Below, piece after piece: positions 16,690 to 25,406 of a DNA stretch of 64,000 nucleotides. The notes beneath the pieces were generated by a model. It saw only the letters and a list, made by a program, of their open reading frames with translations. It had not been told where the DNA came from and made no database searches. Source of the DNA: Achromobacter kerstersii (GTDB taxonomy: Bacteria; Pseudomonadota; Gammaproteobacteria; Burkholderiales; Burkholderiaceae_B). Position 1 is the first letter of the stretch. Each line of letters opens with the position of its first letter. Both the position numbers and the translations under genes were made by a program. Location: assembly GCF_902859595.1 (NCBI RefSeq), contig NZ_CADIJQ010000012.1:62001-126000 (forward strand), given 5' to 3'.

Positions 16690-17580
16690 TCAGGCGCGCA
16701 GCGCCAACAACGCCTCTTGCAAATGGCGCAGGCCATGGCTGAGCGGCTTGTCTCGCCGAAGCACGATAGCCAGATCGCGCGACAAACGCGGCGTCAACGA
16801 CCGCACCACCAGGGCATCGCGCTGGCCCGCAGCGCTCACGGCCAGCTTGGGCAGCACCGCGCAACCCAGGCCCGCCGCCACGATCTCTTTCATGGCTTCC
16901 GTGCTGCCCAACTCCATGACGGGCTTGGCGGCGACACCCGCGGCCTCAAACCAATCATCCACCAGCCGGCGCGTGCGGGCGCCCGGCTCGAACAGCACCA
17001 GCGGACGCAGCGCCAACGTCTGCGGAGTGACAACGGCGGGAATACCGCCCGGGTCACTCGCGGGAAAGATCGCCACGAACTCGTCCTCCATCACCGTCGT
17101 GACCTGGAACATGCGGCCGGGCGCGGGCAAAGTCACCAGCCCCATATCCAGCGTGTTGTTCTCCAGGGCGCGCAGCATGTCGGCCGTATTGCCGGTGCTG
17201 GCCACGACGTCCAGCGCAGGAAAGCGACGGCGCAGCTCCGCCAGCACGGGCGGCAGCAAATAGGTGCAGGCGGTGGCGCCCGTGCCCAGCCGAATGCGGC
17301 CAGACACCTGGGACGCATGCGCCGTCATCGCCTGCTCGGCCTGCGCCAGGGCCGCGTCGATCACGCGGATATGCGTCAGCAACTCCAGCCCCGCCGCGGT
17401 GGGCCCGGCGCGGCGGCCAATGCGCTCAACCAGCTTCAAACCGAAGCGCCGCTCCAACTGGCGGATCTGCAAGCTGACGGCGGGCTGGGTGACGCCGCCC
17501 CGTTCGGCGGCGGCGGAAAAGCTGCCCAGTTCGACCACCCGCGCAAAGGTGCGCAGGTGGTCCAGGTTCAGGCCTCGCAT
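16690..17580 (-). CDS. LysR-family transcriptional regulator, divergent from GNAT-MFS pair
   Basis: A 296-aa LysR protein: N-terminal winged helix-turn-helix (TFARVVELGSFSAAAERGGVTQPAVSLQIRQLERRFGLKLVER) and effector domain from ~90. It is transcribed divergently from the acetyltransferase-transporter pair across a 126-bp gap containing a TTAT-N7-ATAA box, the layout expected if it regulates them and itself. The C terminus is poorly conserved with its relatives. The effector is unknown. Confidence 0.9.
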   Translation of the reverse strand: MRGLNLDHLRTFARVVELGSFSAAAERGGVTQPAVSLQIRQLERRFGLKLVERIGRRAGPTAAGLELLTHIRVIDAALAQAEQAMTAHASQVSGRIRLGTGATACTYLLPPVLAELRRRFPALDVVASTGNTADMLRALENNTLDMGLVTLPAPGRMFQVTTVMEDEFVAIFPASDPGGIPAVVTPQTLALRPLVLFEPGARTRRLVDDWFEAAGVAAKPVMELGSTEAMKEIVAAGLGCAVLPKLAVSAAGQRDALVVRSLTPRLSRDLAIVLRRDKPLSHGLRHLQEALLALRA

Positions 17581-17602
17581 GGCGTCTTATCCAAAGTTTT
17601 GC

Positions 17603-17617
17603 TTATGAAAACGATAA
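17603..17617. promoter_or_regulatory. LysR-type operator TTAT-N7-ATAA
   Basis: The dyad TTATGAAAACGATAA fits the T-N11-A LysR box and lies 23 bp upstream of the LysR start and 90 bp upstream of the GNAT start. The surrounding 60 bp are AT-rich, as expected of a divergent promoter. Confidence 0.6.
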
Positions 17618-17706
17618 CAGACCAAAGCTTTATTAATGCCAAAACTTGCCCCACACTGGCGGCTGCTGATTTGCCCCTTCCCCCTTCGACTTCGCCGGCC
17701 CTTTTC

Positions 17707-18252
17707 ATGTCGCCCAACACCCCCACCATCGTCATCCGCGACAGCGCGGAAGCCGACCTGCCCGCCATCAAGACCATCTACGCGCACCACGTCGAACACG
17801 GCACCGCCTCGTTCGAACTGGACCCGCCGTCCATCTCGGAAATGCGCACGCGCCGCGCGGGCGTGCTGGAAAAGGAAATGCCGTATCTGGTCGCCGAGAT
17901 CAATGGCGAAGTCGTGGGCTACGGCTACGTCACGGCGTACCGCCCCCGCCCCGCCTACCGCCACACCGTCGAAGATTCCGTCTACGTCAAAGCCGGCCGC
18001 GCGGGCCTGGGCATCGGCGGCAAGCTGCTGGCCGCGCTGATCGAACGCTGCACCGCCGCCGGCTGGCGCCAGATGCTGGCGGTGGTGGGCGACAGCCGCA
18101 ACGCGGCATCGCTGGCGCTGCACGCCGCCCAAGGCTTTCATCCGGTCGGCACGCTGCGTTCCGTCGGCCACAAGCACGGCGAATGGCGCGACACCGTCCT
18201 CATGCAACGCAGCCTGGGCGAAGGCGACACCACACCGCCGCAACGGCCGTGA
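17707..18252 (+). CDS. GNAT N-acetyltransferase, phosphinothricin acetyltransferase-like
   Basis: A 181-aa GNAT protein resembling the Pat/ArsN/YncA group, which acetylate amino acid analogues such as phosphinothricin or methionine sulfoximine. Seen: IRDSAEADLPAIKTIYAHHV at the start, the motif YRHTVEDSVYVKAGRAGLGIGGKLLAALI with the CoA-binding loop, and MLAVVGDSRNAASLALHAAQGF. The start is the ATG at 17707; the longer open frame upstream is antisense to the LysR gene. It overlaps the MFS gene by four bases. With the transporter it probably forms a detoxification and export unit under the divergent LysR; the natural substrate is unknown. Confidence 0.88.
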   Translation: MSPNTPTIVIRDSAEADLPAIKTIYAHHVEHGTASFELDPPSISEMRTRRAGVLEKEMPYLVAEINGEVVGYGYVTAYRPRPAYRHTVEDSVYVKAGRAGLGIGGKLLAALIERCTAAGWRQMLAVVGDSRNAASLALHAAQGFHPVGTLRSVGHKHGEWRDTVLMQRSLGEGDTTPPQRP

Positions 18253-19436
18253 TTGCCCCACGCGCCATCGTCTGCCTGGGCCTGACGCAACTGATCGGCT
18301 GGGGCGTCACGTTCTACCTGATCGGCGCGCTGGGCCCGGCCATGACGGCTGACCTGGGCTGGAACGCCGCTACCGTCTACGGCGGCTTCTCGGCCGCCAT
18401 CGTCACGATGGCGCTGGTATCCCCCCTGGCGGGCGCAGCCGTTGACCGCTGGGGCGGCCACCGCGTCATGCCCGTGGGCGCCGTGATCGCCGCCGCGGGC
18501 TGCGCCCTGCTGGCCGCAGCGCACCACGTGCCGGTGTATTTCCTGGCGTGGCTGCTGCTGGGCCTTGGCATGCGCCTCTGCCTGTACGACGCCGCCTTCG
18601 CCTCACTCGCCCGCGCCGCCGGCCCCACCGCGCGCCGCCCCATGTCGCAAATCACGCTGTTCGGCGGCTTGGCCTCCACGGTGATGTGGCCAGTGGGCCA
18701 CACGCTATCGGACGCGCTTGGCTGGCGCGGCGCGGTCTTCGTCTACGCCGCCCTGGCGCTGGCCACCGTGCCGCTCTACCTGGCGCTGCCACGCGACCGC
18801 TACACCGCATCCGCCTCCACCGCGAAACAGACCAGCACCGGCCTCACCCGCACGTCCACGGAACGGCGGCTCGCCGGCACGCTGTACGCCGTGATCGCCA
18901 TGCTGACCAACTTCCTTGCCGCCGGCAACGCCGCCCACCTGATCTCGCTACTGTCCGGCCTGGGCCTGGCCAGCGCCGCCGCCGTCAGCGTCGCCGCGCT
19001 ATGGGGCGTAGGCCAATTCACCGCCCGCGTCGCCGACGTGACGCTGGGATCAAGACTGCACCCGCTGACACTGACCCTCGCCGTCGCCGCACTATTGCCA
19101 CTGTGTTTTTTGCTGGCGCTGCTATCGCGCGGCAACCTCTACGCCACCGCCGCCTACGCCCTGCTCTACGGCGCCTGCAACGGCCTGCTGACCATCACCC
19201 GCGGCACGCTGCCGCTGGCACTGTTCGATTTCCGCAGCTACGGAACTTTGGTAGGCGCCCTGCTGATCCCCAGCTTCCTGCTAACCGCGACGGCGCCAGT
19301 CGCCTATGCCTTCGTCATCGATACCCACGGCGCTTCGACCGCGATGGCGCTATCAATCGTGTTGGCGGCAGCCATTGCGGCGGCCGCGTTCACGTTGCGA
19401 TGGAAGTTCATCGGGCGGGTGGGTGCAGCAGGATGA
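18249..19436 (+). CDS. MFS-family transporter
   Basis: A 395-aa integral membrane protein with about twelve hydrophobic segments and the MFS loop-2-3 motif GAAVDRWGGHRVMPVG. The start is the GTG at 18249, overlapping the GNAT stop (GTGA); the open frame extends further upstream inside the GNAT gene. Probably a proton-driven exporter acting with the acetyltransferase. Relatives sit beside GNAT genes in arsenic and herbicide-resistance-like loci, which is suggestive only. Confidence 0.88.
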   Translation: MIAPRAIVCLGLTQLIGWGVTFYLIGALGPAMTADLGWNAATVYGGFSAAIVTMALVSPLAGAAVDRWGGHRVMPVGAVIAAAGCALLAAAHHVPVYFLAWLLLGLGMRLCLYDAAFASLARAAGPTARRPMSQITLFGGLASTVMWPVGHTLSDALGWRGAVFVYAALALATVPLYLALPRDRYTASASTAKQTSTGLTRTSTERRLAGTLYAVIAMLTNFLAAGNAAHLISLLSGLGLASAAAVSVAALWGVGQFTARVADVTLGSRLHPLTLTLAVAALLPLCFLLALLSRGNLYATAAYALLYGACNGLLTITRGTLPLALFDFRSYGTLVGALLIPSFLLTATAPVAYAFVIDTHGASTAMALSIVLAAAIAAAAFTLRWKFIGRVGAAG

Positions 19437-19452
19437 ATTCGGACGACGCGCG

Positions 19453-19789
19453 AGCGCCACCGTCACGACGCCAGACACCGCGTAAGCCCCACAAGGCCGC
19501 CCGCGCGGCCGGCATGGGGCGGGCCCCGCAAGATATTCCATCCCTACCCCACCGGTGAGTAGCACCCTAAGCACCCCACTCGCCCCAGCGGACGTCAAGT
19601 TTCAATCACCGCAGGCCGGTGCGGCGGGGTCACGGGGTGCGCGGGGAGTCGATAAGCCCGAGGGAATCTGAAGGGAAGGCCGCAGGCCTGGACGAAGATG
19701 ACGACGGGGCAGTCCGGAGCGAAGGCTCCGGACCGCAATCGTTGACCCGCGCGCCCCGTGACCCCGCCGCACCGGCCGTCAAAAAAACC
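19453..19789. repeat. Structured dispersed repeat element, copy 1
   Basis: About 337 bp, matched by 23615-23951. Its core is a 32-bp inverted repeat (19614-19645 with 19746-19777, one G-T pair) enclosing a 100-nt loop. The loop holds AGGCC-GCA-GGCCT (19677-19689) and TCCGGAGC-GAAG-GCTCCGGA (19713-19732). A 5' part (19453-19540) has two more hairpins built on GGCCGC/GCGGCC and GGGGC/GCCCC. The two loops differ at only two positions. Five arm positions differ between copies and every change is compensated. Short open frames crossing the element look spurious. It fills the convergent gap between the MFS gene and queC. Could be a structured RNA or a palindromic mobile repeat. Confidence 0.85.
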
Positions 19790-19853
19790 GGGTCTTCAAC
19801 GACTTTCAGCGACTGATCCATCAACCAGTCCCACAATCAAAACGACCACCCCA

Positions 19854-20573
19854 TCACCCCTCAGCAGCAGAAGCCACCACCCACTTCTCCCACCCAATCT
19901 TCCTCAACTTACAAGCCGGACACTCCCCACATCCATACCCCCAGTCATGCCGCGCCCCCCGCTCCCCCAAATAGCACGTATGACTTTCCTCAACGATCGT
20001 CTCCACCAACGCATCCCCACCCAACTGATACGCCAGCGCCCACGTCTCGGACTTATCAATCCACATCAGCGGCGTCTCGATCGTCACCCGCGACCCTAAC
20101 CCCAACCCTAGCGCCACCTGCTGCGCCTTGATCGTGTCGTCCCGGCAATCGGGATAGCCGGAAAAATCCGTCTCGCACATCCCGCCCACCAGCACATCCA
20201 GCTGACGCCGATACCCCAGCGCCGCCGCCAGCGTCAGAAACAGCAGATTGCGCCCCGGCACAAACGTGTTCGGCAAACCATTGGCCTGCATCTCGATCGC
20301 GCGGTTGCTCGTCATGGCCGTATCACCCACTTGCCCCAGCACCTTCAGGTCCAGCAGATGATCTTCACCCAACCGCGGCGCCCAATCCGGAAAGTTCGCC
20401 CGAATCTCGCGCAGCACATTCAGCCGCGCAGACAATTCGATGTGATGACGCTGACCGTAATCAAACGCCACCGTTTCCACATGGGCATAGCGGTCCAGCG
20501 CCCAGGCGAGACACGTGGTGGAATCTTGACCGCCCGAAAAGAGGACGAGCGCGCGACGTTGATGATTTTGCAT
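19854..20573 (-). CDS. queC: 7-cyano-7-deazaguanine synthase
   Basis: ATP-dependent enzyme (239 aa) that converts 7-carboxy-7-deazaguanine to preQ0 in queuosine synthesis. The PP-loop is LFSGGQDSTT (residues ~12-20); the zinc site is formed by the C-terminal cysteines in HTCY and GCGECPACK. The ATG at 20573 begins directly at MQNHQRRALVLFSGG; an upstream extension of 41 codons has no family similarity. It is isolated here, without queD/E/F beside it. Confidence 0.95.
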   Translation of the reverse strand: MQNHQRRALVLFSGGQDSTTCLAWALDRYAHVETVAFDYGQRHHIELSARLNVLREIRANFPDWAPRLGEDHLLDLKVLGQVGDTAMTSNRAIEMQANGLPNTFVPGRNLLFLTLAAALGYRRQLDVLVGGMCETDFSGYPDCRDDTIKAQQVALGLGLGSRVTIETPLMWIDKSETWALAYQLGGDALVETIVEESHTCYLGERGARHDWGYGCGECPACKLRKIGWEKWVVASAAEG

Positions 20574-20744
20574 AAAGGGGGCTTCTAAAAAGACGAAGGG
20601 ATAGGACGGACTGTAACCGAGCAAAGGCGCTTTCCCGTAAGGAACGCTGCGTAAAATCAGATTCGTCTTATTCCCCGGTTTTCCCGCAACGCCCATCGTC
20701 TTTTCCCAACCTTTCCTCAGCCGCCAGACGGATACCCCCGCCCG

Positions 20745-23594
20745 ATGAATGCCATCCGCCCGCAGTCCGATTCAGCAGAACCCTTGCGTCACGATATCCG
20801 GCTACTAGGCCGCCTGTTAGGCACCGTCATTGAGGAATGCGAAGGCAAACGCGTTTTCGACACCATCGAAACGCTGCGGCGCACCGCCGTGAAATTCCGG
20901 CGCGAAGGCATCGACGCCGACAGCAAACTGCTGGAACAGCGCGTCAAGCGCCTGCAAGGCACCGACCCCAACTCGGTTGCGCGCGCCTTCAGCTACTTCC
21001 TGCACCTGGCCAACATCGCTGAAGACCGCGACCAGAACCGCCGCCAACGCGCACGCGCCCTGATCGACGACACCGCCGCGCGCGGCAGCCTGCGCGACGC
21101 CGTGCAAACCCTGGCCAGCCAGGGCGTCAGCGTTGCCCGTATCCGCCGCTGGCTGGCCGATGCCTGCGTCGTGCCGGTGCTGACCGCGCACCCCACCGAA
21201 GTGCAGCGCAAGAGCACGCTGGACGTGCATCGTGAAATCGCCACCGCGCTGACCCAGCGCGACGTCCCGTTGACGCCGCAAGAGCTCGCCGATCTGGATG
21301 CGGCCCTGCTCGGCCGAGTCGCCACGTTGTGGCAGACCCGCATGCTGCGCTACACGCGCCTGACCGTGGCCGATGAAATTGAAAACGCGCTGTCGTACTA
21401 CCGCAGCACCTTTCTTACCGTCATCCCGCGCGTCTACGCCGACCTGTCCAAACTGCTGAACCGCGAACCCGCCAAGCCGTTTGCCGCCCCGCCCGCGCCG
21501 CTGGAACCCTTTCTGCGCATGGGCAGCTGGATTGGCGGCGACCGCGATGGCAACCCGAACGTGGACGCCAGCACGCTGGAACGCGCGCTGCTGCGCCAGG
21601 CCACCGTGCTGTTCGAACACTATCTGCAAGAGGTCCACGCGCTGGGTGCGGAACTGTCGATCACCACGCTCCTGATCTCAGCCGACGCCGAACTGCTGGC
21701 GCTGGCCGACAGCAGCGGCGACGACTCCCCCCACCGCAGCGACGAACCCTACCGCCGCGCGCTGGTCGGCGTCTACGCCCGGCTTGCCGCCACGGCGCAA
21801 GCGCTGACCGGGCAGAACCTGGCCCGCCGCAGCACCGTCGCCGCGCCCGCGTACCAAGCGCCGCAAGAACTATCAGCCGACCTGGCCACCATCGCCGCAT
21901 CGCTCGCCGCGCACCACGGCGCGCCCATCGCCAAACTGCGCCTGTCAGGGCTTCAACAAGCCGTGGAAGTGTTCGGCTTCCACCTGGCCACCGTCGACCT
22001 GCGCCAAAGCTCCGACGTACACGAACGCGTGCTGGCCGAACTCTTCGAACGCGCCGGCACCCAGCGCGACGGCAAAGCGCTCGACTACCTGGCGTTAAAC
22101 GAAGACGAACGCGTGGCCCTCTTGCGCACCGAACTGGCGCAAGCCCGCCCGCTCGCATCCCCCTGGATCGCCTACAGCGAAGACACCACCCGCGAACTGG
22201 CCGTGCTGCGCGCCGCCGCCGCCGGCCGCGCCCGCTACGGCAAACAGGCCGTGCGCCAGACCATCGTGTCGCACACCGAAACCCTGAGCGACCTGCTGGA
22301 AGTGATGGTGCTGCAAAAGGAAGCCGGCCTGATCGCCCCCGCCGGCCAGGACATCGCGGCCGAAGACGGCTTGATGGTCGTGCCACTCTTCGAAACCATT
22401 CCCGACTTGCAACGCGGCGCCGACATCATGGCCGCCTGGCTCGACCTGCCCGAAGTCCGCCAGCGCGTAAAGCAGGCGCAAAACGGCGCGCAGGAAGTCA
22501 TGCTGGGCTATTCCGACAGCAACAAGGACGGCGGCTTCCTCACCTCGAACTGGTCGCTGTATCAGGCCGAACGCGCGCTGGTCGACGTGTTCTCGGCCCG
22601 CAACGTGCGCCTGCGCCTGTTCCACGGCCGAGGCGGCTCGGTGGGACGCGGCGGCGGCTCCAGCTTTGACGCCATCCTGGCCCAGCCCCCCGGCACCGTC
22701 GCCGGCCAGATCCGCCTGACCGAACAAGGCGAAGTCATCCAAAGCAAATACAAGGACGCCGAAGTCGGCCGCTGGCACTTGGAACTGCTGGTCGCCGCCT
22801 CGCTGGAATCCAGCCTGGCCCCGCGCGCCGAAGCCACCAGCGCCGAAGACGCACACATGGCGCAACACGGCCCGGCCATGTCATTCATGTCAGACACCGC
22901 GCAACGCACCTATCGCGGCCTGGTCTACGACACCCCGCGCTTTGCCGAGTACTTCTTCGCCGCCACCCCCATCAGCGAAATCGCCGGCCTGAACATCGGC
23001 TCGCGCCCAGCTTCGCGCAAGAAGGGCCAACGCATCGAAGACCTGCGCGCCATTCCCTGGGGCTTTTCGTGGGCGCAATGCCGCCTGATGCTGACCGGCT
23101 GGTACGGCATGGGCTCCGCCATCGAGGCCTATCTGGAAACCGGCGCCCCCGACGCCCCCCGTTCACGCCGCAGCCGCCTGGCCCAACTGCGCGAGATGGC
23201 CCGCGACTGGCCCGCCTTCCGCACACTCTTGTCCAACATGGAAATGGTGCTGGCCAAATCCGACCTGGCCATCGCCGCGCGCTACGCCCAACTCGTTCCG
23301 CAACGCGCGCTACGTGAACGCGTGTTCGGCTCCATCAGCGCCGAACACGGCCGCACGCTGCAAATGCTGAAGCTGTTGACGCAACGCGAACTGCTGGCCG
23401 ACAACCCCATGCTGCAAGACTCGCTGCGCGAACGGTTTGCGTACATCGACCCGCTGAATTATTTGCAGATTGACCTAATCCGCCGCCACCGCGCGGCACA
23501 AAAACACCCGGACGCGGAAGTCGACAAGCGCGTGCAAAGCGCGATTCATTTGACGATCAACGGCATCGCAGCGGGACTACGCAATTCGGGGTGA
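20745..23594 (+). CDS. ppc: Phosphoenolpyruvate carboxylase
   Basis: A 949-aa enzyme adding bicarbonate to phosphoenolpyruvate to form oxaloacetate (anaplerosis). The catalytic histidine lies in VLTAHPTEVQRKS (His149); the second catalytic segment is LGYSDSNKDGG; the substrate-binding glycine loop is FHGRGGSVGRGGG. The C terminus ends ...TINGIAAGLRNSG as expected. Full length, divergent from queC across a 171-bp gap. Monocistronic, since repeat copy 2 follows immediately. Confidence 0.97.
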   Translation: MNAIRPQSDSAEPLRHDIRLLGRLLGTVIEECEGKRVFDTIETLRRTAVKFRREGIDADSKLLEQRVKRLQGTDPNSVARAFSYFLHLANIAEDRDQNRRQRARALIDDTAARGSLRDAVQTLASQGVSVARIRRWLADACVVPVLTAHPTEVQRKSTLDVHREIATALTQRDVPLTPQELADLDAALLGRVATLWQTRMLRYTRLTVADEIENALSYYRSTFLTVIPRVYADLSKLLNREPAKPFAAPPAPLEPFLRMGSWIGGDRDGNPNVDASTLERALLRQATVLFEHYLQEVHALGAELSITTLLISADAELLALADSSGDDSPHRSDEPYRRALVGVYARLAATAQALTGQNLARRSTVAAPAYQAPQELSADLATIAASLAAHHGAPIAKLRLSGLQQAVEVFGFHLATVDLRQSSDVHERVLAELFERAGTQRDGKALDYLALNEDERVALLRTELAQARPLASPWIAYSEDTTRELAVLRAAAAGRARYGKQAVRQTIVSHTETLSDLLEVMVLQKEAGLIAPAGQDIAAEDGLMVVPLFETIPDLQRGADIMAAWLDLPEVRQRVKQAQNGAQEVMLGYSDSNKDGGFLTSNWSLYQAERALVDVFSARNVRLRLFHGRGGSVGRGGGSSFDAILAQPPGTVAGQIRLTEQGEVIQSKYKDAEVGRWHLELLVAASLESSLAPRAEATSAEDAHMAQHGPAMSFMSDTAQRTYRGLVYDTPRFAEYFFAATPISEIAGLNIGSRPASRKKGQRIEDLRAIPWGFSWAQCRLMLTGWYGMGSAIEAYLETGAPDAPRSRRSRLAQLREMARDWPAFRTLLSNMEMVLAKSDLAIAARYAQLVPQRALRERVFGSISAEHGRTLQMLKLLTQRELLADNPMLQDSLRERFAYIDPLNYLQIDLIRRHRAAQKHPDAEVDKRVQSAIHLTINGIAAGLRNSG

Positions 23595-23614
23595 AGATGC
23601 GGCAGGCGGCGGGC

Positions 23615-23951
23615 AGCGCCATCACCACGACGCAAGACACCGCGTAAGCCCCACGAGGCCGCCCGCGCGGCCGGCATGGGGCGGGCCCCGCAAGATATTC
23701 CTCACCCCCCCCCACTGGTGAGCAGAACCCCAAGCACACCGCCCGCCCCAGCTGACGTCACGTTTCCACGACTGGAGCCTGGTGCGGCGGCGGCCCGGGG
23801 TGCGCGGGGAGTCGATAAGCCCGAGGGAATCTGAAGGGAAGGCCGCAGGCCTGGACGAAGATGACAACGGGGGAGTCCGGAGCGAAGGCTCCGGACCGCA
23901 ATCGTTGACCCGCGCGCCCCGGGCCGCCGCCGCACCAGGCGTCTTAAAAAC
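23615..23951. repeat. Structured dispersed repeat element, copy 2
   Basis: Second copy of the 19453-19789 element, same orientation, 21 bp past the ppc stop. Arms are 23777-23808 and 23909-23940 (32 bp, one T-G pair at the same place as copy 1); the 100-nt loop is 23809-23908. Relative to copy 1, arm positions 2, 4, 15, 17 and 19 have changed, each with the matching change in the opposite arm. The remaining 3' part of the gap (23952-24115) is C-rich with no recognisable gene. Confidence 0.85.
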
Positions 23952-24155
23952 CCACTCCGCCCGCATTCCACACGCTCCCGCTACACCCCTACCGCCTCCG
24001 AAACCGCCCCCCGGCCCCGACCCACCGTCAAACGTCCAGCGCCCCCTCCACCGCTACCGCCCCCCGTCCACCAGACGAACACCCCCACCTCCCCATTTGT
24101 CCACCCGCGGCAACTTTTAGTACTATCCCTTCCAGAAATTCTATACACGCACAAA

Positions 24156-24172
24156 TGTTCGTATATAGAACA
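24156..24172. promoter_or_regulatory. Predicted IclR operator, TGTTC-N7-GAACA
   Basis: A perfect dyad (TGTTC, seven bases, GAACA) in the AT-rich promoter region of the hbd-atoE operon, 122 bp before the hbd start. The inner GTTC-N7-GAAC pattern recurs twice before pcaI (28500-28533), beside the IclR-family gene, so the same regulator probably binds all three. Confidence 0.65.
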
Positions 24173-24293
24173 AAACGATTTTTCTGGCCCCGCCGCACAG
24201 AAAGGCACCTCAGGAAGAGACAGAGATCACCCTAGTTCCCCCGCGTGCCTGACTGCCTGGCAGCCGCCCGCAAGACAGCATCGAGCGAACCAC

Positions 24294-25229
24294 ATGGATA
24301 CTCCCCTCAAGAATCTCGCCGTCATCGGCGCAGGCGCCATGGGCAGCGGCATCGCCGCATTATTCGCCTCGAAGGGACTGAACATTGTCCTGATCGATCC
24401 GATGGAAGGCGCCCTTGAGCGCGCCTTGAAAACCATCGACCGCCAATTGAACGTCTACGCTCCCGGCAACGTTCAGGAAGCCATCCAGCGCATCCGACTG
24501 GAACCGGCCCTGGAAGCCGCCGCCAGCTGTGACCTGGTCATCGAAGCCGTGCCGGAAAACCTGGAACTCAAGCGCGGCATCTTCGCCAAACTTGACGCCC
24601 TGTGCCCTGCACACACGCTGTTCGCCACGAATACATCGGGCCTGTCCATCAACGCCATCGCCAGCGCCGTCACGCGCCGCGACCGTTTCGTCGGCACTCA
24701 CTTCTTCACCCCCGCTGACGTCATCCCGCTGGTCGAAGTCGTCCGTAACGACGACACCTCTGACGCCACCGTCACCCAAGTCATGGCCACGCTGCGCTTT
24801 GCCGGCAAACGGCCCGTGCTGGTGCGCCAGGACATTCCCGGCTTCATCGCCAACCGCATCCAGCACGCCCTGGCCCGCGAAGCCATCTCGCTGCTGGAAA
24901 AAGGCGTGGCCAGCGCCGAAGACATCGACGAAGTGGTCAAGTGGAGCCTCGGCATCCGCCTGGCCCTGTCCGGCCCGCTGGAACAGCGCGACATGAACGG
25001 CATCGATGTGCACTACGCCATCGCCAGCTACCTGTACAAAGACCTGGAAAACCGCACCGAACCTTCCGACCTGTTGAAAAGCAAAGTCGACAGCGGCCAG
25101 ATCGGCGCCAAGAGCGGCCAGGGCTTCTACACCTGGAGCCCCGAACGCCGCGAACGCGTGCTGCGCGAAAAAAGCGCCACGCTCGGCGAGCTGGCCGCCT
25201 GGCTGAACAGCAAAGCCGGCGACGCCTGA
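24294..25229 (+). CDS. 3-hydroxybutyryl-CoA dehydrogenase-like 3-hydroxyacyl-CoA dehydrogenase
   Basis: A 311-aa NAD-dependent enzyme that interconverts (S)-3-hydroxyacyl-CoA and 3-ketoacyl-CoA. The NAD motif is VIGAGAMGSGIAALFA; the catalytic histidine is in GTHFFTPADVIPLVEVV; the C-terminal domain contains RQDIPGFIANRIQHALAREA and GAKSGQGFYTW. It resembles PaaH/Hbd more than the fused FadB type. First gene of a set with atoE and an SDR, pointing to short-chain hydroxy- or keto-acid use. Its long 5' region (24120-24293) carries the IclR-type dyad. Confidence 0.9.
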   Translation: MDTPLKNLAVIGAGAMGSGIAALFASKGLNIVLIDPMEGALERALKTIDRQLNVYAPGNVQEAIQRIRLEPALEAAASCDLVIEAVPENLELKRGIFAKLDALCPAHTLFATNTSGLSINAIASAVTRRDRFVGTHFFTPADVIPLVEVVRNDDTSDATVTQVMATLRFAGKRPVLVRQDIPGFIANRIQHALAREAISLLEKGVASAEDIDEVVKWSLGIRLALSGPLEQRDMNGIDVHYAIASYLYKDLENRTEPSDLLKSKVDSGQIGAKSGQGFYTWSPERRERVLREKSATLGELAAWLNSKAGDA

Positions 25230-25406
25230 CCGCGCCCCCAAGCATTCCCAAAAGATAAGGCGCGGGGGCAACCGCCAACCGCGCCATCGGGCCACGAGCC
25301 CAACCACACAAAGAAAACCAGACGTCCATCCGCGGCCAGCTTCGCCACCCGATGCCGGACCGGACACGACACAAGAGAACCCGCCTACGGAGTTGTTGGA
25401 GGCACC

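Noticed and set aside
19619..19816. Short frame (MRRGHGVRGES...) shared by both repeat copies, and its minus-strand counterpart
   Set aside because: The similarity comes from nucleotide conservation of the structured element. Substitutions follow base pairing rather than codon positions, and no ribosome site is seen.
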